Position numbers and translations under genes: made by a program
Source: Acidobacteriota bacterium
GTDB lineage: Bacteria; Acidobacteriota; Polarisedimenticolia; J045
DNA: 64,000 nt
Assembly: GCA_025456425.1 (NCBI GenBank)
Contig: JALOKP010000001.1
Span: 1-64,000 of the forward strand
Direction: 5' to 3'
Part shown: positions 18,689 to 29,039 of the stretch, piece by piece
Layout: every line of letters starts with the position of its first letter
Position numbering within the stretch: the first letter of the stretch is position 1
Notes under the pieces: generated by a model
The model's input: only the letters and a program-made list of their open reading frames with translations
Told to the model about the DNA's origin: nothing
Database searches by the model: none

Positions 18689-20320
18689 ATGTTCGTCAGC
18701 AGCAGTAGGTCGGGGCCGCTTCCGATCCGGTTCGCCGCAGCGGGCTTCGCCTGCGCCGCGGCGCTGGCGCTCGCGGCGCCGCCCTCTCCGGGATGCACCC
18801 CGAGCTTCGTCCAGGCCGACGCCGTCGTCGACCTTCACCGGGTGGAGCGCGGTCTGCCGGGTGCGGCGATCGCGGTCTTCGACGGCGCGGGAGCGTCGTA
18901 TCACGAGCGGTTCTTCGGGACATACGGGCCCGGCACTTTCGTGCCGATCGCATCCGCGAGCAAGGTCGTGTCGGCGAGCGTCATCATGAGCCTCGTCGAC
19001 GACGGTACGATGTCGCTCGACGACACGATCGCCGACTACCTGCCGCAGTACGCGGGGACGCCGAACGGCTCGATCACGCTGCGGCAGGCGTTCAGCCAGA
19101 CCTCCGGACTCTGGAACGATGAGTGGCCTTGCGTCGCCGACCCCGGCGCGACGCTGGCGGACTGCACGATCGACATCCTCGACCGCGCGCCGCGCGTCTC
19201 CGCGCCCGGGGCGACGTTCTTCTACGGCAGCAACTCGATGCACGTCGCAGGCCGGATGGCCGAGATCGCGTACTGCAACCGGTTCCCGGCGAACTGCGTC
19301 GGGCTCGGCTCGGGCGCCGTCTGGCGCCGCATCTTCGCCGAGCGCGTGCGCGACCCGCTCGGCATCGGGATGTTCTACAACAGCACGACGAACCCACGGA
19401 TCGACGGCGGGGTCATCAGCCGCTTGTCCGACTACCGTACGCTCTGGCGCATGATCATGAACGGCGGCGAGGTGGACGGTGTGCGGATCCTCTCGCCCGA
19501 GGCCGTGCAGGAGATCACGCGCGACCAGACGCGCGGGGCGGCGCTGTACTACTCCGCCGCCCAGCCCTACAACCGCTACGGCCTCGGCATGTGGCGATTC
19601 AATCCCGACTCCCGGGGCGTGCCGCGCGTGCTCAGCGACCCGGGGCGCTTCGGGTTCCACCCGTTCTGGCAGATCGCGACCGGGATGGGCGGCATCGTGA
19701 TGATCAACGACCCGCAGGGCGCGGGACCGGGGGGCGGGCGCCACGTTGCGAACCAGGTCGAGCGGATCGTGCACGACCGGACCGCCGGAGGGGCCACCAC
19801 CGACCGGGACGGCGACGGCGTGTGCGACGCGGCCGACCTGTGTCCCGGCGTGGCCGATCCGGCGCAGACGGATGGCGACGGGGACGGTGCCGGCGACGCG
19901 TGCGACGACGCACCGGCGACTCGTCGGGCGTGGAGCGCGCCCGGCGAGACGGGCATCCTGGTCTTCTACCCGGCGGGCGGCTGCCTGTCGGTCTCCTACA
20001 GCCAGCAGACCGGCGCGATCACGTGCCTGCCCACCGAGAACGTGCTCGACTGGTACCAGCCGGACGAGCCCGGCGCGATCGTGACCGACCTCAGGTACGA
20101 CGTGATCCGGAGCTCGGACCCCGCGGAGTTCACGGCGGGCGCGTCGTGCGAGGCCTCGTCCATCGAACGCAACGGGCCGTTCAACGACGCGTACATGGTC
20201 CTGGACCCTATCGCCGGGAGCCTCTTCGCATACCTGGCGCGGGCGCGCGGCCCGGGTGCTGTCGGCCCGGCAGGTTTTGCGAGCGACGGCAGCGCGATCG
20301 CGGCACGGGACTGCCCCTGA
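18689..20320 (+). CDS. Secreted serine hydrolase (beta-lactamase/class C family) with thrombospondin type-3-like repeat and C-terminal domain
   Basis: SASK nucleophile motif in FVPIASASKVVSASVIMSLVDDGTMSLDDTIADYLPQY; DRDGDGVCDAADLCPGVADPAQTDGDGDGAGDACDD. Confidence 0.88.
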   Translation: MFVSSSRSGPLPIRFAAAGFACAAALALAAPPSPGCTPSFVQADAVVDLHRVERGLPGAAIAVFDGAGASYHERFFGTYGPGTFVPIASASKVVSASVIMSLVDDGTMSLDDTIADYLPQYAGTPNGSITLRQAFSQTSGLWNDEWPCVADPGATLADCTIDILDRAPRVSAPGATFFYGSNSMHVAGRMAEIAYCNRFPANCVGLGSGAVWRRIFAERVRDPLGIGMFYNSTTNPRIDGGVISRLSDYRTLWRMIMNGGEVDGVRILSPEAVQEITRDQTRGAALYYSAAQPYNRYGLGMWRFNPDSRGVPRVLSDPGRFGFHPFWQIATGMGGIVMINDPQGAGPGGGRHVANQVERIVHDRTAGGATTDRDGDGVCDAADLCPGVADPAQTDGDGDGAGDACDDAPATRRAWSAPGETGILVFYPAGGCLSVSYSQQTGAITCLPTENVLDWYQPDEPGAIVTDLRYDVIRSSDPAEFTAGASCEASSIERNGPFNDAYMVLDPIAGSLFAYLARARGPGAVGPAGFASDGSAIAARDCP

Positions 20321-20375
20321 CGCAGGAGTCGTCGCATCCTCCGGCCCATGGCGACGACAGGAAGGGCGGGCGAGA

Positions 20376-23300
20376 TCAGGGCCCCTCGTCCGAAGCAGCC
20401 TGCTTCTTCAGCTCCGTCTTCGTCGCCCGCCACTGGGCGATCTCCTCGTCCACGTAGGCGTCGAGGTCCTCCGGCGGGTCCGGGCCGAGCCGCGCGTACC
20501 AGTGACGCGCTCCGAGCAGGTCGAGCTCGGTCTTCTTTCCGCCCAGGCCGATCCCGACACCGATCCAGTCGTAGACGATGAGGAGCTGTCCCGCCGGCTT
20601 CCTGTCGTCGACCTGCAGCCGGGCCTTGGCCTGCGCGCGGTTGCTGACGATCTCCAGGTCCTTCACCTCGACCCGCTCCGGGCTGTAGGAGACGACGGCG
20701 CTGCCCGAGACGTCGCTGACGTCCATCGCGCGGGCGAGAAAGCGCGGGAGGTGCGTTCGCGAGGTGAAGAACTGCACGATCGGGGCGGTGTCGCGCATCT
20801 TCAAGGAGACATCGCCTGCGGCGGTGATCTCCCCCTTCAGGACGAGATCCGCGTCGTCGACGCCGACGTTCGCCCACCAGCCGGTGGTCCAGTCGCCGCG
20901 CCCGGTCTCGCCACCCGCGACATCGAACTGCGACAGGCCGACCGTCGCCCCGTCGATCTTGAAACTGCCGGCGAGCAGGTCGCCATCGGACAGCGGCACG
21001 TCGACTGCGACGTCGCCGACGAAGTCGTAGCCCGGTGCCGACATCGCCAGCCGTTCGCCGCGGACCCGGATCGAGCCGTTCCCGTCCTTGCCGCCGGAGG
21101 AGCCCGCCAGCTCGGCGTCGACGCGCGCGCTGCCGTCCGTGAAGACCACGCCGGTACCCTTCGGCAGCAGCCCGTTGAGGCCGACGATCGTGTCCAGGCG
21201 CGCGTTGCGGAGCGCGACCTTCACGTCGACGTCCTTCGGTGCCTTCCCGAGCTGCAGCTCGCGCGTGCGGGCCTGGAGCGTCACCCCCTCGGCCTCGGCC
21301 AGCCCCTCTGTCCTCCTGCGCGAGACCTTCACGTCGGTCAGCTCGGCCTCCAGCTCCCCGAACTCGCCCCCTGCGTCGCTGCCGATCCAGGCCCGGACGT
21401 TCGCGTCGCCGCCGGCGCGGAAGTCGGTGACCGTCAGCGCCAGGTCGTCCAGCTGGAGCGTGGCGCTGGAGCCCGGCATCAGCGAGCCCTTCTCGGCAAC
21501 CGCCTCCAGCGTGACGAAGCCGATCCCGCCCTCGAACTCCAACCACTGGACGTTCTTCAGCAGGTTGTTCAGAGCGCGCAGCCCGGCAGCGGTGCGGGCC
21601 GTGAGCAGGGCGCGCCCCGAGGTCACGGGCAGGATCCCGCCGCGCTCGCGGGTCCCGTAGTCGTACGGTCCCAACGTCGCCTTGCCGGCGACGGTGGCGC
21701 GCGCCAAGAGCGCCGTGCCATCGATGTCGAGATCGAGGTGCGGGAAGTCGACCGTGTCGCAGTCCAGCAGGAACTGGCTCCCCGGGCCCAGCGCCAGGTT
21801 TCCCGCGATGCGCGCGGTCCCGGCCAGGGCCAGGTCGAGCCGCACGGTGTCCGGCCCGATCTCCTCCTGGACTTTCCGGGGCAGGGGATCGTCGAGGCGC
21901 GCCACATCGTCCAGGTTCAGCTCCGTCATCGAGAGCGTGAAGTCGAACGCCTTGCGCGGCCCCTGCAGCGCGCCCAGTGGAGCGTGCGCCGTCAGCACGA
22001 GGCGCTCGCCGCGGCCCGCCGCGGTCTCGGCTTCTGGGTGCGTGACGCTGATCCCGGTGAGGGTCGTCTCCAGCGCCAGCTCGTTCTCCGGTTTCACCTG
22101 GGCCGTCAGGTCGACCGCCGCTCGCGCCACCACGCCCGATGCGGTGACCTCGAGGCCGTCGCTCCGGACGGCGACGCGCGAGCCGGGGAGGGCCACTCCG
22201 TGCTCCAGCGAGACGTCGGCGGCGAGGTTCACGGCGTCCCCGCCGAACGCGACCTGTGCGTCGGCCGGCAGCAGCGCGCGCAGCCCCGCCAGTCCGGCCG
22301 GCGTGCGGGCGTCGAGCTGCACGCGCCCGGACAGCGACTCCAGCAGCCGCCTGCCGTCGATCCGCCTCGACAGTGCAACCGGGCCCAGCGTGCCGCGGGT
22401 CGCCAGGCGCAGCTCGTCCAGCAGCGGCTGCCCGTCGAGCCGGACTGCGAGCCCCGGGACCTCCAGCGGTCCCCACCGCAGGAGCGTGGCGCCCGCGGTC
22501 GTCGTCACGCCGGCGTCGACGAGCACCGGGCCCGCTGTCGTCGCCGACAGCGCCCGAGCGCGCGGTCCGACCGCGCCGTCGTAACGCAGCCCGGAAAGGT
22601 CGCCGACAATCGAGAGCTGCCGCGGCAGGCCGCGAAGCGTGATGCCGTCCGCGGCCGCCTTCAGGGCGACCCGCTCGCCGCGCATCACCGCGGCGCCGGC
22701 CGCCGGGAGGCGCAGCACGAGCCCGCCGAGCACGACGTCGGCTCTGCCCGCCCCGTCGCCGGTCAGCACGGCGTCCAGGTCGATCGCCCCGAGCGCCTCG
22801 AGCCCCTTCCCGGCCCGCACACCGACGCGATCGGACCGCAGCGACAGCGTCGAGCCGGCCGCCGGCCGGCCCCGGTCCACGGCGCCCTTCAGCGCGACGC
22901 GCACCGGCCCGCCCGAGAGCGAGAACCCGGCGCGCGGCCCCAGGATCGGCTGCAGCGCGGCCAGTTCCGGGCCGGCCATGAGCTCCAGGTCGACGGTCCC
23001 GGAGATCGTAGAAGCCCACGCGCCCCGCGACGCGCTGTCCTTCGGAATCGGCCCGACGCTCCCGGTGCTGGCCAGGCGCCCCCTGTCGACGATCGTCCGC
23101 CCGTCTGCCGTCGCCCTCAGCCCGGAGAACTCGACCGGGCCCCAGCGCGCGGAGAACCCGCCCCCGTCGCCCAGCTCGACCTGGCCCGCGGCGCGTGCGT
23201 TCCCCTCCAGGGCCACGTCGAGGCGCGGCCCGACGCGCCCGCGGGTGCGGTCCGGTGGCAGGTCGAGCAGGTTGTCGATCCGCAGGTCCGCCACCGTCAC

Positions 23301-24476
23301 GCCGAGGTCGGCCCGCTTCGGCCGCACCCCCAGCGCGAGTCCCGGCAGGCCGGCGACGGCGTGCAGCGTGCGCGCGCCCGCGACCTCCACCGTCCCGTCG
23401 CGCCCCTCCGCGCGCACCCGCAGGCCATCCAGCGCCAGGTCGAGGTCCAACCCGCGCGCCGGCCCCACGCCGCCGATCGTCGCCGCAAGGCGCAGCGCCG
23501 CGCTCGCGTGCAGTCCTCGGAACGAGGCGTCGCCGCGCGCGGTCGAGAGGTCGACCCGCGTCCCGGGAACCAGCGCCCCGGATTCCATCCGCACCGCAAC
23601 CGTGTACTCGAGCGGCTCTCCGGCCAGGGACAGCCCCGCGACACCCGCCAGCAGCGGCTGCACGGCAGCGAGCCCGCGCGACGTGATCCCCTTCAGGTCG
23701 GCCAGGCCGGAAAAGTGCGACAGCAGCCGGGCGACGTCCTCCTCGTCGGACTCGAACGGCGTGATCCTGCCGGTTGAGCGCAGCTCGGCAGCGGGCAGCA
23801 CGGTCTCGTTCCGGAAGAGCAGCTCGAGTGCCGGGAAGTCGCACTCGTCCCAGCGGACTTCGACCCGCCGGGCCGGGCCGATCGTGAACGCGCCACGCAC
23901 CGTGCCGGGGCCCTTCACCCGCACGGACTGGTACCAGAACTCCCGGACTTCCAGGACCTCGACCGCCTCGATCACGAACCTCCACTGCGACGGCGGCCGG
24001 AATTTCCGCGGGACCCGCAGGCTGAACGGCAGCCCCTCGATCGGCGGGACGAAGGGCTCGGACGCCCGCTGCTCCTCCGCGGTCTCGGGGCGCGAACGCA
24101 GCCAGACCTTCGGGCCCCGAACCTTGCCCTTCAGGATCCGGACCTCCTTCGCGAGGAGCGGCAGCGGGTTCGCCACCGCCCAGACCCTGTCGGCCGTGAT
24201 CTGGAGCTGGCTGCGCGAGGCCTGGTTGCGGACCGACACGCCGTAGGCCAGTACGTGGCCCGGGAAGAAGGTGAAGGCCCGCCGGTATGTGATGAGCAGC
24301 TTCTCGGGGCGCTTGTTCGTCAGCGACTCGATGAAGGGCGTCTGCAGCAACAGGTTGGCGGCCACCAGGTAGACAGCGCAAAGGCCGACGACGCTCAGGA
24401 CCAGGGCACGCAGAATCCTGCGGCCGCGGCCGATCGGCCGATCCGCCTGCTCCTCGCCCTCGCTCCCGCCCGGCAT
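20376..24476 (-). CDS. Large AsmA/DUF748-like inner-membrane-anchored protein (1366 aa)
   Basis: N-terminal TM helix ALVLSVVGLCAVYLVAANLLL, long periodic beta-rich body (LxVxLxxxLxGLRVRAEGRDGTVEVAGART...) typical of AsmA-like proteins; opposes + strand shadow ORFs. Confidence 0.7.
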   Translation of the reverse strand: MPGGSEGEEQADRPIGRGRRILRALVLSVVGLCAVYLVAANLLLQTPFIESLTNKRPEKLLITYRRAFTFFPGHVLAYGVSVRNQASRSQLQITADRVWAVANPLPLLAKEVRILKGKVRGPKVWLRSRPETAEEQRASEPFVPPIEGLPFSLRVPRKFRPPSQWRFVIEAVEVLEVREFWYQSVRVKGPGTVRGAFTIGPARRVEVRWDECDFPALELLFRNETVLPAAELRSTGRITPFESDEEDVARLLSHFSGLADLKGITSRGLAAVQPLLAGVAGLSLAGEPLEYTVAVRMESGALVPGTRVDLSTARGDASFRGLHASAALRLAATIGGVGPARGLDLDLALDGLRVRAEGRDGTVEVAGARTLHAVAGLPGLALGVRPKRADLGVTVADLRIDNLLDLPPDRTRGRVGPRLDVALEGNARAAGQVELGDGGGFSARWGPVEFSGLRATADGRTIVDRGRLASTGSVGPIPKDSASRGAWASTISGTVDLELMAGPELAALQPILGPRAGFSLSGGPVRVALKGAVDRGRPAAGSTLSLRSDRVGVRAGKGLEALGAIDLDAVLTGDGAGRADVVLGGLVLRLPAAGAAVMRGERVALKAAADGITLRGLPRQLSIVGDLSGLRYDGAVGPRARALSATTAGPVLVDAGVTTTAGATLLRWGPLEVPGLAVRLDGQPLLDELRLATRGTLGPVALSRRIDGRRLLESLSGRVQLDARTPAGLAGLRALLPADAQVAFGGDAVNLAADVSLEHGVALPGSRVAVRSDGLEVTASGVVARAAVDLTAQVKPENELALETTLTGISVTHPEAETAAGRGERLVLTAHAPLGALQGPRKAFDFTLSMTELNLDDVARLDDPLPRKVQEEIGPDTVRLDLALAGTARIAGNLALGPGSQFLLDCDTVDFPHLDLDIDGTALLARATVAGKATLGPYDYGTRERGGILPVTSGRALLTARTAAGLRALNNLLKNVQWLEFEGGIGFVTLEAVAEKGSLMPGSSATLQLDDLALTVTDFRAGGDANVRAWIGSDAGGEFGELEAELTDVKVSRRRTEGLAEAEGVTLQARTRELQLGKAPKDVDVKVALRNARLDTIVGLNGLLPKGTGVVFTDGSARVDAELAGSSGGKDGNGSIRVRGERLAMSAPGYDFVGDVAVDVPLSDGDLLAGSFKIDGATVGLSQFDVAGGETGRGDWTTGWWANVGVDDADLVLKGEITAAGDVSLKMRDTAPIVQFFTSRTHLPRFLARAMDVSDVSGSAVVSYSPERVEVKDLEIVSNRAQAKARLQVDDRKPAGQLLIVYDWIGVGIGLGGKKTELDLLGARHWYARLGPDPPEDLDAYVDEEIAQWRATKTELKKQAASDEGP

Positions 24477-24556
24477 CTGGAGGGGATTATGGGGTGGGGG
24501 CGGCGACCCCGACTAGCCCCGGCGACGGCCCCGCGTCAGGCCAACGACAGCCAGTT

Positions 24557-24567
24557 GGTGCTAACCT
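24557..24567 (+). promoter_or_regulatory. Possible extended -10 (GGTGCTAACCT) upstream of beta-barrel gene
   Basis: TGcTAACCT (TGn-TAnnnT) about 55 nt before the ATG; the same 11-mer occurs at 36670-36680. Confidence 0.35.
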
Positions 24568-24620
24568 TTGCCCGTACGGAGACGCGGGACGCTTCGCCGG
24601 CCCGCCACACAGGAGAGCTC

Positions 24621-25496
24621 ATGACGATCCCGCTGCCCTTGTGCCGCACTGCGGTCGCGGCCGTTGCCTCGGCCGCTCTCTTCGCCTTCCTGGCGCTGCC
24701 CGCGGCTGCCGCCGACGAGTCGGCCGGCCCCCGGCCCGCGCGCGTGCTGTCCGATACCTGGCACTTCGAACTCGGCGGGCTCTGGGCCAACTTCAACTCG
24801 TCCCTCCAGCTCAGCAAAGGCAAGGTCATCGGGACCGCCATCAACCTCGAGGACGACCTGGACCTCTCGTCGGACACGACGACATGGAACCTCAACGGGT
24901 CCTGGCGCTTCGGGAGCGCCAGCTCCCTCGGTTTCGCCTATACCTCGTTCAACCGCGACGGCAGCAACAAGCTCGACCGGACGTTCACGGTCGGCGACAC
25001 CGTCTTCGACGTCGACGCGAAGATCGACACCGAAGTGGATCTCGACTTCCTGCAGCTCTATTACCGGTGGTCGGCGATCAACAGCGGGAAGACCGAGGCC
25101 GGCTTCTCGTTCGGCCTCAGCACCTACAAGATCAGCGCTTCGATCGCCGGCGAGGGGACCGTGACCGAGGGGGGCGAGTCGACCTTCCGCAAGCAAGCTC
25201 AGGAAGGAGAGGACATCACCGCCCCGATCCCGGTGGTCGGCCTGTTCATCAATTACGCGTTCACGCCGAACCTGATCCTGATGGCCGACGCGAATTTCTT
25301 CCGCATCGACGTGGGCGACATCTCGGGCAGCGTCATCTCCAGCCAGGCCAAGCTGGACTACTACTTCACTAGGAACATCGGCGCCGGCGTCAGCGTCTTC
25401 GGGAACTACGTCCGGGCCGACGTGTCGGGTGACACCGACTGGACCATCGGGCTCAACCAGAACGGTTTCGGCGCCCACCTGTCGTGCGTGTTCTGA
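24621..25496 (+). CDS. Outer-membrane beta-barrel protein
   Basis: Signal peptide MTIPLPLCRTAVAAVASAALFAFLALPAAAA; alternating strands WNLNGSWRFGSASSLGFAYTSF..., ends in aromatic GAHLSCVF. Confidence 0.8.
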   Translation: MTIPLPLCRTAVAAVASAALFAFLALPAAAADESAGPRPARVLSDTWHFELGGLWANFNSSLQLSKGKVIGTAINLEDDLDLSSDTTTWNLNGSWRFGSASSLGFAYTSFNRDGSNKLDRTFTVGDTVFDVDAKIDTEVDLDFLQLYYRWSAINSGKTEAGFSFGLSTYKISASIAGEGTVTEGGESTFRKQAQEGEDITAPIPVVGLFINYAFTPNLILMADANFFRIDVGDISGSVISSQAKLDYYFTRNIGAGVSVFGNYVRADVSGDTDWTIGLNQNGFGAHLSCVF

Positions 25497-25558
25497 CGCC
25501 AGTGCCTTCACCCGCGTTCTGATCGCGGCCGCAGGCGCCCCGCGGTGGTCGGGGCGCG

Positions 25559-25567
25559 TGCGATAAT
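25559..25567 (+). promoter_or_regulatory. Extended -10 (TGcGATAAT) 8 nt before kinase ATG
   Basis: TGC-GATAAT at 25559-25567; ATG at 25576. Confidence 0.4.
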
Positions 25568-25575
25568 CCCGGCCG

Positions 25576-28125
25576 ATGTCGAACCCGAACGGACCTCCGC
25601 ACGACGATCCCGGGAAGACTTCGACGCACCTCCCCGGGCAAGGGGGCTCCTCGGCGCCGACCGGGTCCGGCCAGGGGGTCCTCCCGGCCGGGCCAGGGCC
25701 GGCGATCGGGCCCTACCGGTTGATCCGGCAGATCGGTGAGGGCGGGATGGGCCAGGTCTGGCTCGCCGAGCAGACCGAGCCGGTCACGCGTCGGGTCGCC
25801 CTCAAGCTGGTGCGCGCGGGCCGCTTCGACGCGGCCCTGCTCGGCCGCTTCGAGGCCGAGCGGCAGGCCCTGGCGATCATGGAGCACCCGGCGATCGCCA
25901 AGGTCTTCGACGCCGGCTCGACGCCTGACGGGCAGCCGTACTTCGTCATGGAGTACGTCGACGGCCAGCCGATCACCGAGTACTGCGACGCCAGGCAGCT
26001 CCCGCTGCCGGCGCGACTCGCCCTGTTCATGCAGGTCTGCGAGGGAGTGCAGCACGCGCACCTCAAGGCGATCATCCACCGCGACCTGAAACCCTCCAAC
26101 GTGCTGGTGACGGAGATCGACGGGAGGCCGGCGCCGCGGATCATCGACTTCGGCATCGCCAAGGCGATCGACCCCGTGGGGCGTGAGGCGACCCAGGCGA
26201 CGAGCGCCGGGAGCGTGATCGGCACGCTGGGGTATATGAGTCCCGAGCAGGCCGATCCGCGCATCGCCGACATCGACACGCGGACCGACGTCTATGCGCT
26301 GGGCGTGATCCTGTTCGAGCTGCTCACCGGGGCGCGGCCATTCGAAGTGCACCGTGCGCCGCTCGACGAGGTGCTGCGGCGGCTGCGCGAGGACGATCCG
26401 CCCCCGCTGATCACCGCGATGTCGAAGGACACCGGCACTGCCGGAACGACGGCCGAGCGTCGCGGCGTGGACCTCAAGCGGCTGGCCGGGATGCTGAGGG
26501 GCGACCTGGACAGCATCACGCGCAAGGCGCTCGCCCGCGAACGGGACCGGCGCTACGCCACTCCGCTCGAGCTGGCCGCCGACCTGCAGCGCCACCTGAG
26601 CGACCTGCCGGTCGAGGCGAGGCCTGCGAGCACGCTGTACCTGGTGCGCAAGCACGTGCGGCGGCACCGCTTCGGCATCGCCGCCGGGGCTTTGGTGCTG
26701 ATGCTGCTCGTCGGGTTCGCGATCGCGCAGGCGGTGCAGCTGCGACGCATCACGCGCGAGCGCGACCGGGCCGACCGGATCGCGGACTTCATGACCAGCA
26801 TCTTCCGCGTCGTCCACCCCAGCGAAGCGCGCGGCAGGAGCGTTTCGGCGCGCGAGGTGCTCGACCGCGCCGCGCGCGAGATCGCCGCGACGCCGGATCT
26901 CGACCCGGTCGTCCGGGCGCGGTTGATGGCGACGATGGGCAGGACCTACACGGGGCTCGGCCTGTACGAGCGGGCCGAGGAGCTGCTGGCGCCGGCGGCC
27001 GAGATGCAGGCGCGCGCACTCGGCCCCGACGCGAAGGAGACGCTGGAGACGACCGCCCGGCGCGCGTTCGCGTTGTCCGGGATCGGCCGGCTCGATGAGG
27101 CCCGGGAGCTGCTGGCGGCGACGCTGGCCCGGCAGCAGGCGCTCTTCGGCCCCCATGACTCCTCGGCGCTGGTGACGATGGACGACCTGGCCCAGGTGCT
27201 CTCGAGGCAAGGAAAGCCTGCCGATGCCGAGAGACTGCTGCGGGAGGCGATCCGCGCGGGCACCGCGGCGCGGGGGGCGGATCACCCGGAGACGCTGCAC
27301 GCGCGGCGGAGCCTCGGCGCGACGCTGTACGACCAGGCGCGCTACGCCGATGCCGAGGCCTGCGAGCGCGAATCGCTGGAGATCGAGCGGCGGGTGCTGG
27401 GGCCCGATCACCCGGGGACGCTCCTGACGATGAGCAACCTGGCGCGCGCCCTCGGCCGGCTGGGGCGCCCCGCGGAGGCCGAGCAGATCAACCGCGAGGT
27501 CCACGCGGCGTCGGTGCGCGTCAACGGGCCGGATCACCGCAATACGTGGGTCGCCTTCGCCTCGATCATCGACGACGTGCGCCAGCAGGGACGCTTCGAC
27601 GAGGCGGTGAGGATGAGCCGCGAGCTGCTCGCGGCGCAGCAGCGCCTGAACCCGCCGGAGAGCCCGGATGTCCTCGAAGCGCTCGACGTGCTGGCGGTCG
27701 CGCTCGGCACGGCGGGGCAGACCACGGAGGCGGCCACGATCCAGGAGCAGGCCCTGGAACTCCGACGCAAGCAGCTGGGGCCCGATGCGCCGAGCGTCGG
27801 CGCCTCGACGCTGAACCTCGCCTTCACGCTCAGCTATGCCGGACGGCACGCCGAAGCCGATCCGTACTACCGCGAGGCGATACGCATCGCGGGAACGACC
27901 CAGCGCCAGAATGCGGTATCGGACGCCTGGCTGGGCTATGCGATGGGCGCGACGATGGCGGGGAAGAAGGACCTCGCGTTCGACTGCCTGCGCAAGTCGC
28001 TCGACAGCGGCTTCGGCTACATCGCACAGCTCGGCGCGCTGGACGACCTCAAGCCGCTGCGCGGTGATCCCCGCTACCAGGTGCTGCTCGCGGAGATCAC
28101 ATCGAGGAGCGCCGGGAAGCCCTGA
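25576..28125 (+). CDS. Serine/threonine protein kinase with TM helix and C-terminal TPRs
   Basis: IGEGGMGQVWLAEQ, IHRDLKPSNVLV, IIDFGIAKA, MSPEQA; TM FGIAAGALVLMLLVGFAIAQAV; TPR array. Confidence 0.95.
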   Translation: MSNPNGPPHDDPGKTSTHLPGQGGSSAPTGSGQGVLPAGPGPAIGPYRLIRQIGEGGMGQVWLAEQTEPVTRRVALKLVRAGRFDAALLGRFEAERQALAIMEHPAIAKVFDAGSTPDGQPYFVMEYVDGQPITEYCDARQLPLPARLALFMQVCEGVQHAHLKAIIHRDLKPSNVLVTEIDGRPAPRIIDFGIAKAIDPVGREATQATSAGSVIGTLGYMSPEQADPRIADIDTRTDVYALGVILFELLTGARPFEVHRAPLDEVLRRLREDDPPPLITAMSKDTGTAGTTAERRGVDLKRLAGMLRGDLDSITRKALARERDRRYATPLELAADLQRHLSDLPVEARPASTLYLVRKHVRRHRFGIAAGALVLMLLVGFAIAQAVQLRRITRERDRADRIADFMTSIFRVVHPSEARGRSVSAREVLDRAAREIAATPDLDPVVRARLMATMGRTYTGLGLYERAEELLAPAAEMQARALGPDAKETLETTARRAFALSGIGRLDEARELLAATLARQQALFGPHDSSALVTMDDLAQVLSRQGKPADAERLLREAIRAGTAARGADHPETLHARRSLGATLYDQARYADAEACERESLEIERRVLGPDHPGTLLTMSNLARALGRLGRPAEAEQINREVHAASVRVNGPDHRNTWVAFASIIDDVRQQGRFDEAVRMSRELLAAQQRLNPPESPDVLEALDVLAVALGTAGQTTEAATIQEQALELRRKQLGPDAPSVGASTLNLAFTLSYAGRHAEADPYYREAIRIAGTTQRQNAVSDAWLGYAMGATMAGKKDLAFDCLRKSLDSGFGYIAQLGALDDLKPLRGDPRYQVLLAEITSRSAGKP

Positions 28126-28264
28126 ACGACCGGGGTGGGGCCCGGCGCCGGGGATCGCGGGCCGGCGTTCGAACATCCCAGGTCGGCGTCCCTGTTACTG
28201 GTGCGGCGCCAGCGGGATGGGAGTACCCTTAGGGCGGTGTCGTACCGAGCAGATCGGGGGCCCC

Positions 28265-28735
28265 ATGGAGGTGACTGTCATGAGGAACGGCCGCGGTTTC
28301 ACCCTGATCGAGCTCCTGATCGTCGTCGCCATCATCGGCATCATCGCCGCCATCGCGATCCCCAACCTGCTCAACGCGATCGACCGCGGCAAGCAGAAGC
28401 GGACGATGGCGGACATGCGCTCGATCGGGACGGCGGTGGAAAGCTACTCGGTTGATTTCAACTTCTATCCGGTCTACTCCGGTCCCGTCGACGGCAGCGC
28501 TGCCGGCCTGAGCATCGAGCCGGTCTACATCAAGAAGGCCCCGACGAAGGACGGCTGGAGCGGCGTCATGCAGTACGACTGCGCCGATGGCTCCGAGTAC
28601 ACCGTGCAGTCCTACGCGAAGGGCGGCGCCGACGACGGGCTCGTGGGCACGGGCGGCCCCACGCAGAGCTTCTCGGCCGACATCTTCCTCAGCAATGGCG
28701 CCTTCGTGCAGTGGCCGGAGGGCCAGCAGCGCTGA
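28265..28735 (+). CDS. Type IV pilin-like/pseudopilin protein
   Basis: Prepilin motif GFTLIELLIVVAIIGIIAAIAIPNLLNAIDRGKQKRTMADMRSIGTAVESYSVDFNFYPV; alternative start at 28280. Confidence 0.9.
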   Translation: MEVTVMRNGRGFTLIELLIVVAIIGIIAAIAIPNLLNAIDRGKQKRTMADMRSIGTAVESYSVDFNFYPVYSGPVDGSAAGLSIEPVYIKKAPTKDGWSGVMQYDCADGSEYTVQSYAKGGADDGLVGTGGPTQSFSADIFLSNGAFVQWPEGQQR

Positions 28736-29039
28736 CCTGAGCGACTGGCACGGCGATCCGGCCTCGTCGATGCCCGCTGCGTTCCGGCTCCGGGCGCGGC
28801 TCGCGGTCATCCTCGTGAGTGTCCTGCTCGCCGGGCACACGAAAGGCCTGGGCTGGGCTCCCGGCTGCGGCCCCTTGGATCCGTCCCGGGCCTGAGGCGA
28901 TACTCCTCCGACCGAGCCCGGCCCGGGCGCCGTCCCGGGTCGCAGACGGCAAGAGGGCGGTGGACAGCCGCGCAGCGGCACCAGCTCACGGCGCACCGCA
29001 GCACGGGCGTCGATCGAACAGCGATCAAGGAGCCGAAAG

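Noticed and set aside
20256-23777. 1173-aa plus-strand ORF and the 1461-aa alternative minus frame (19996-24381)
   Set aside because: Both overlap the 20376-24476 frame, which has a TM anchor and regular AsmA-like beta-rich sequence; the alternatives are Arg/Gly-rich noise
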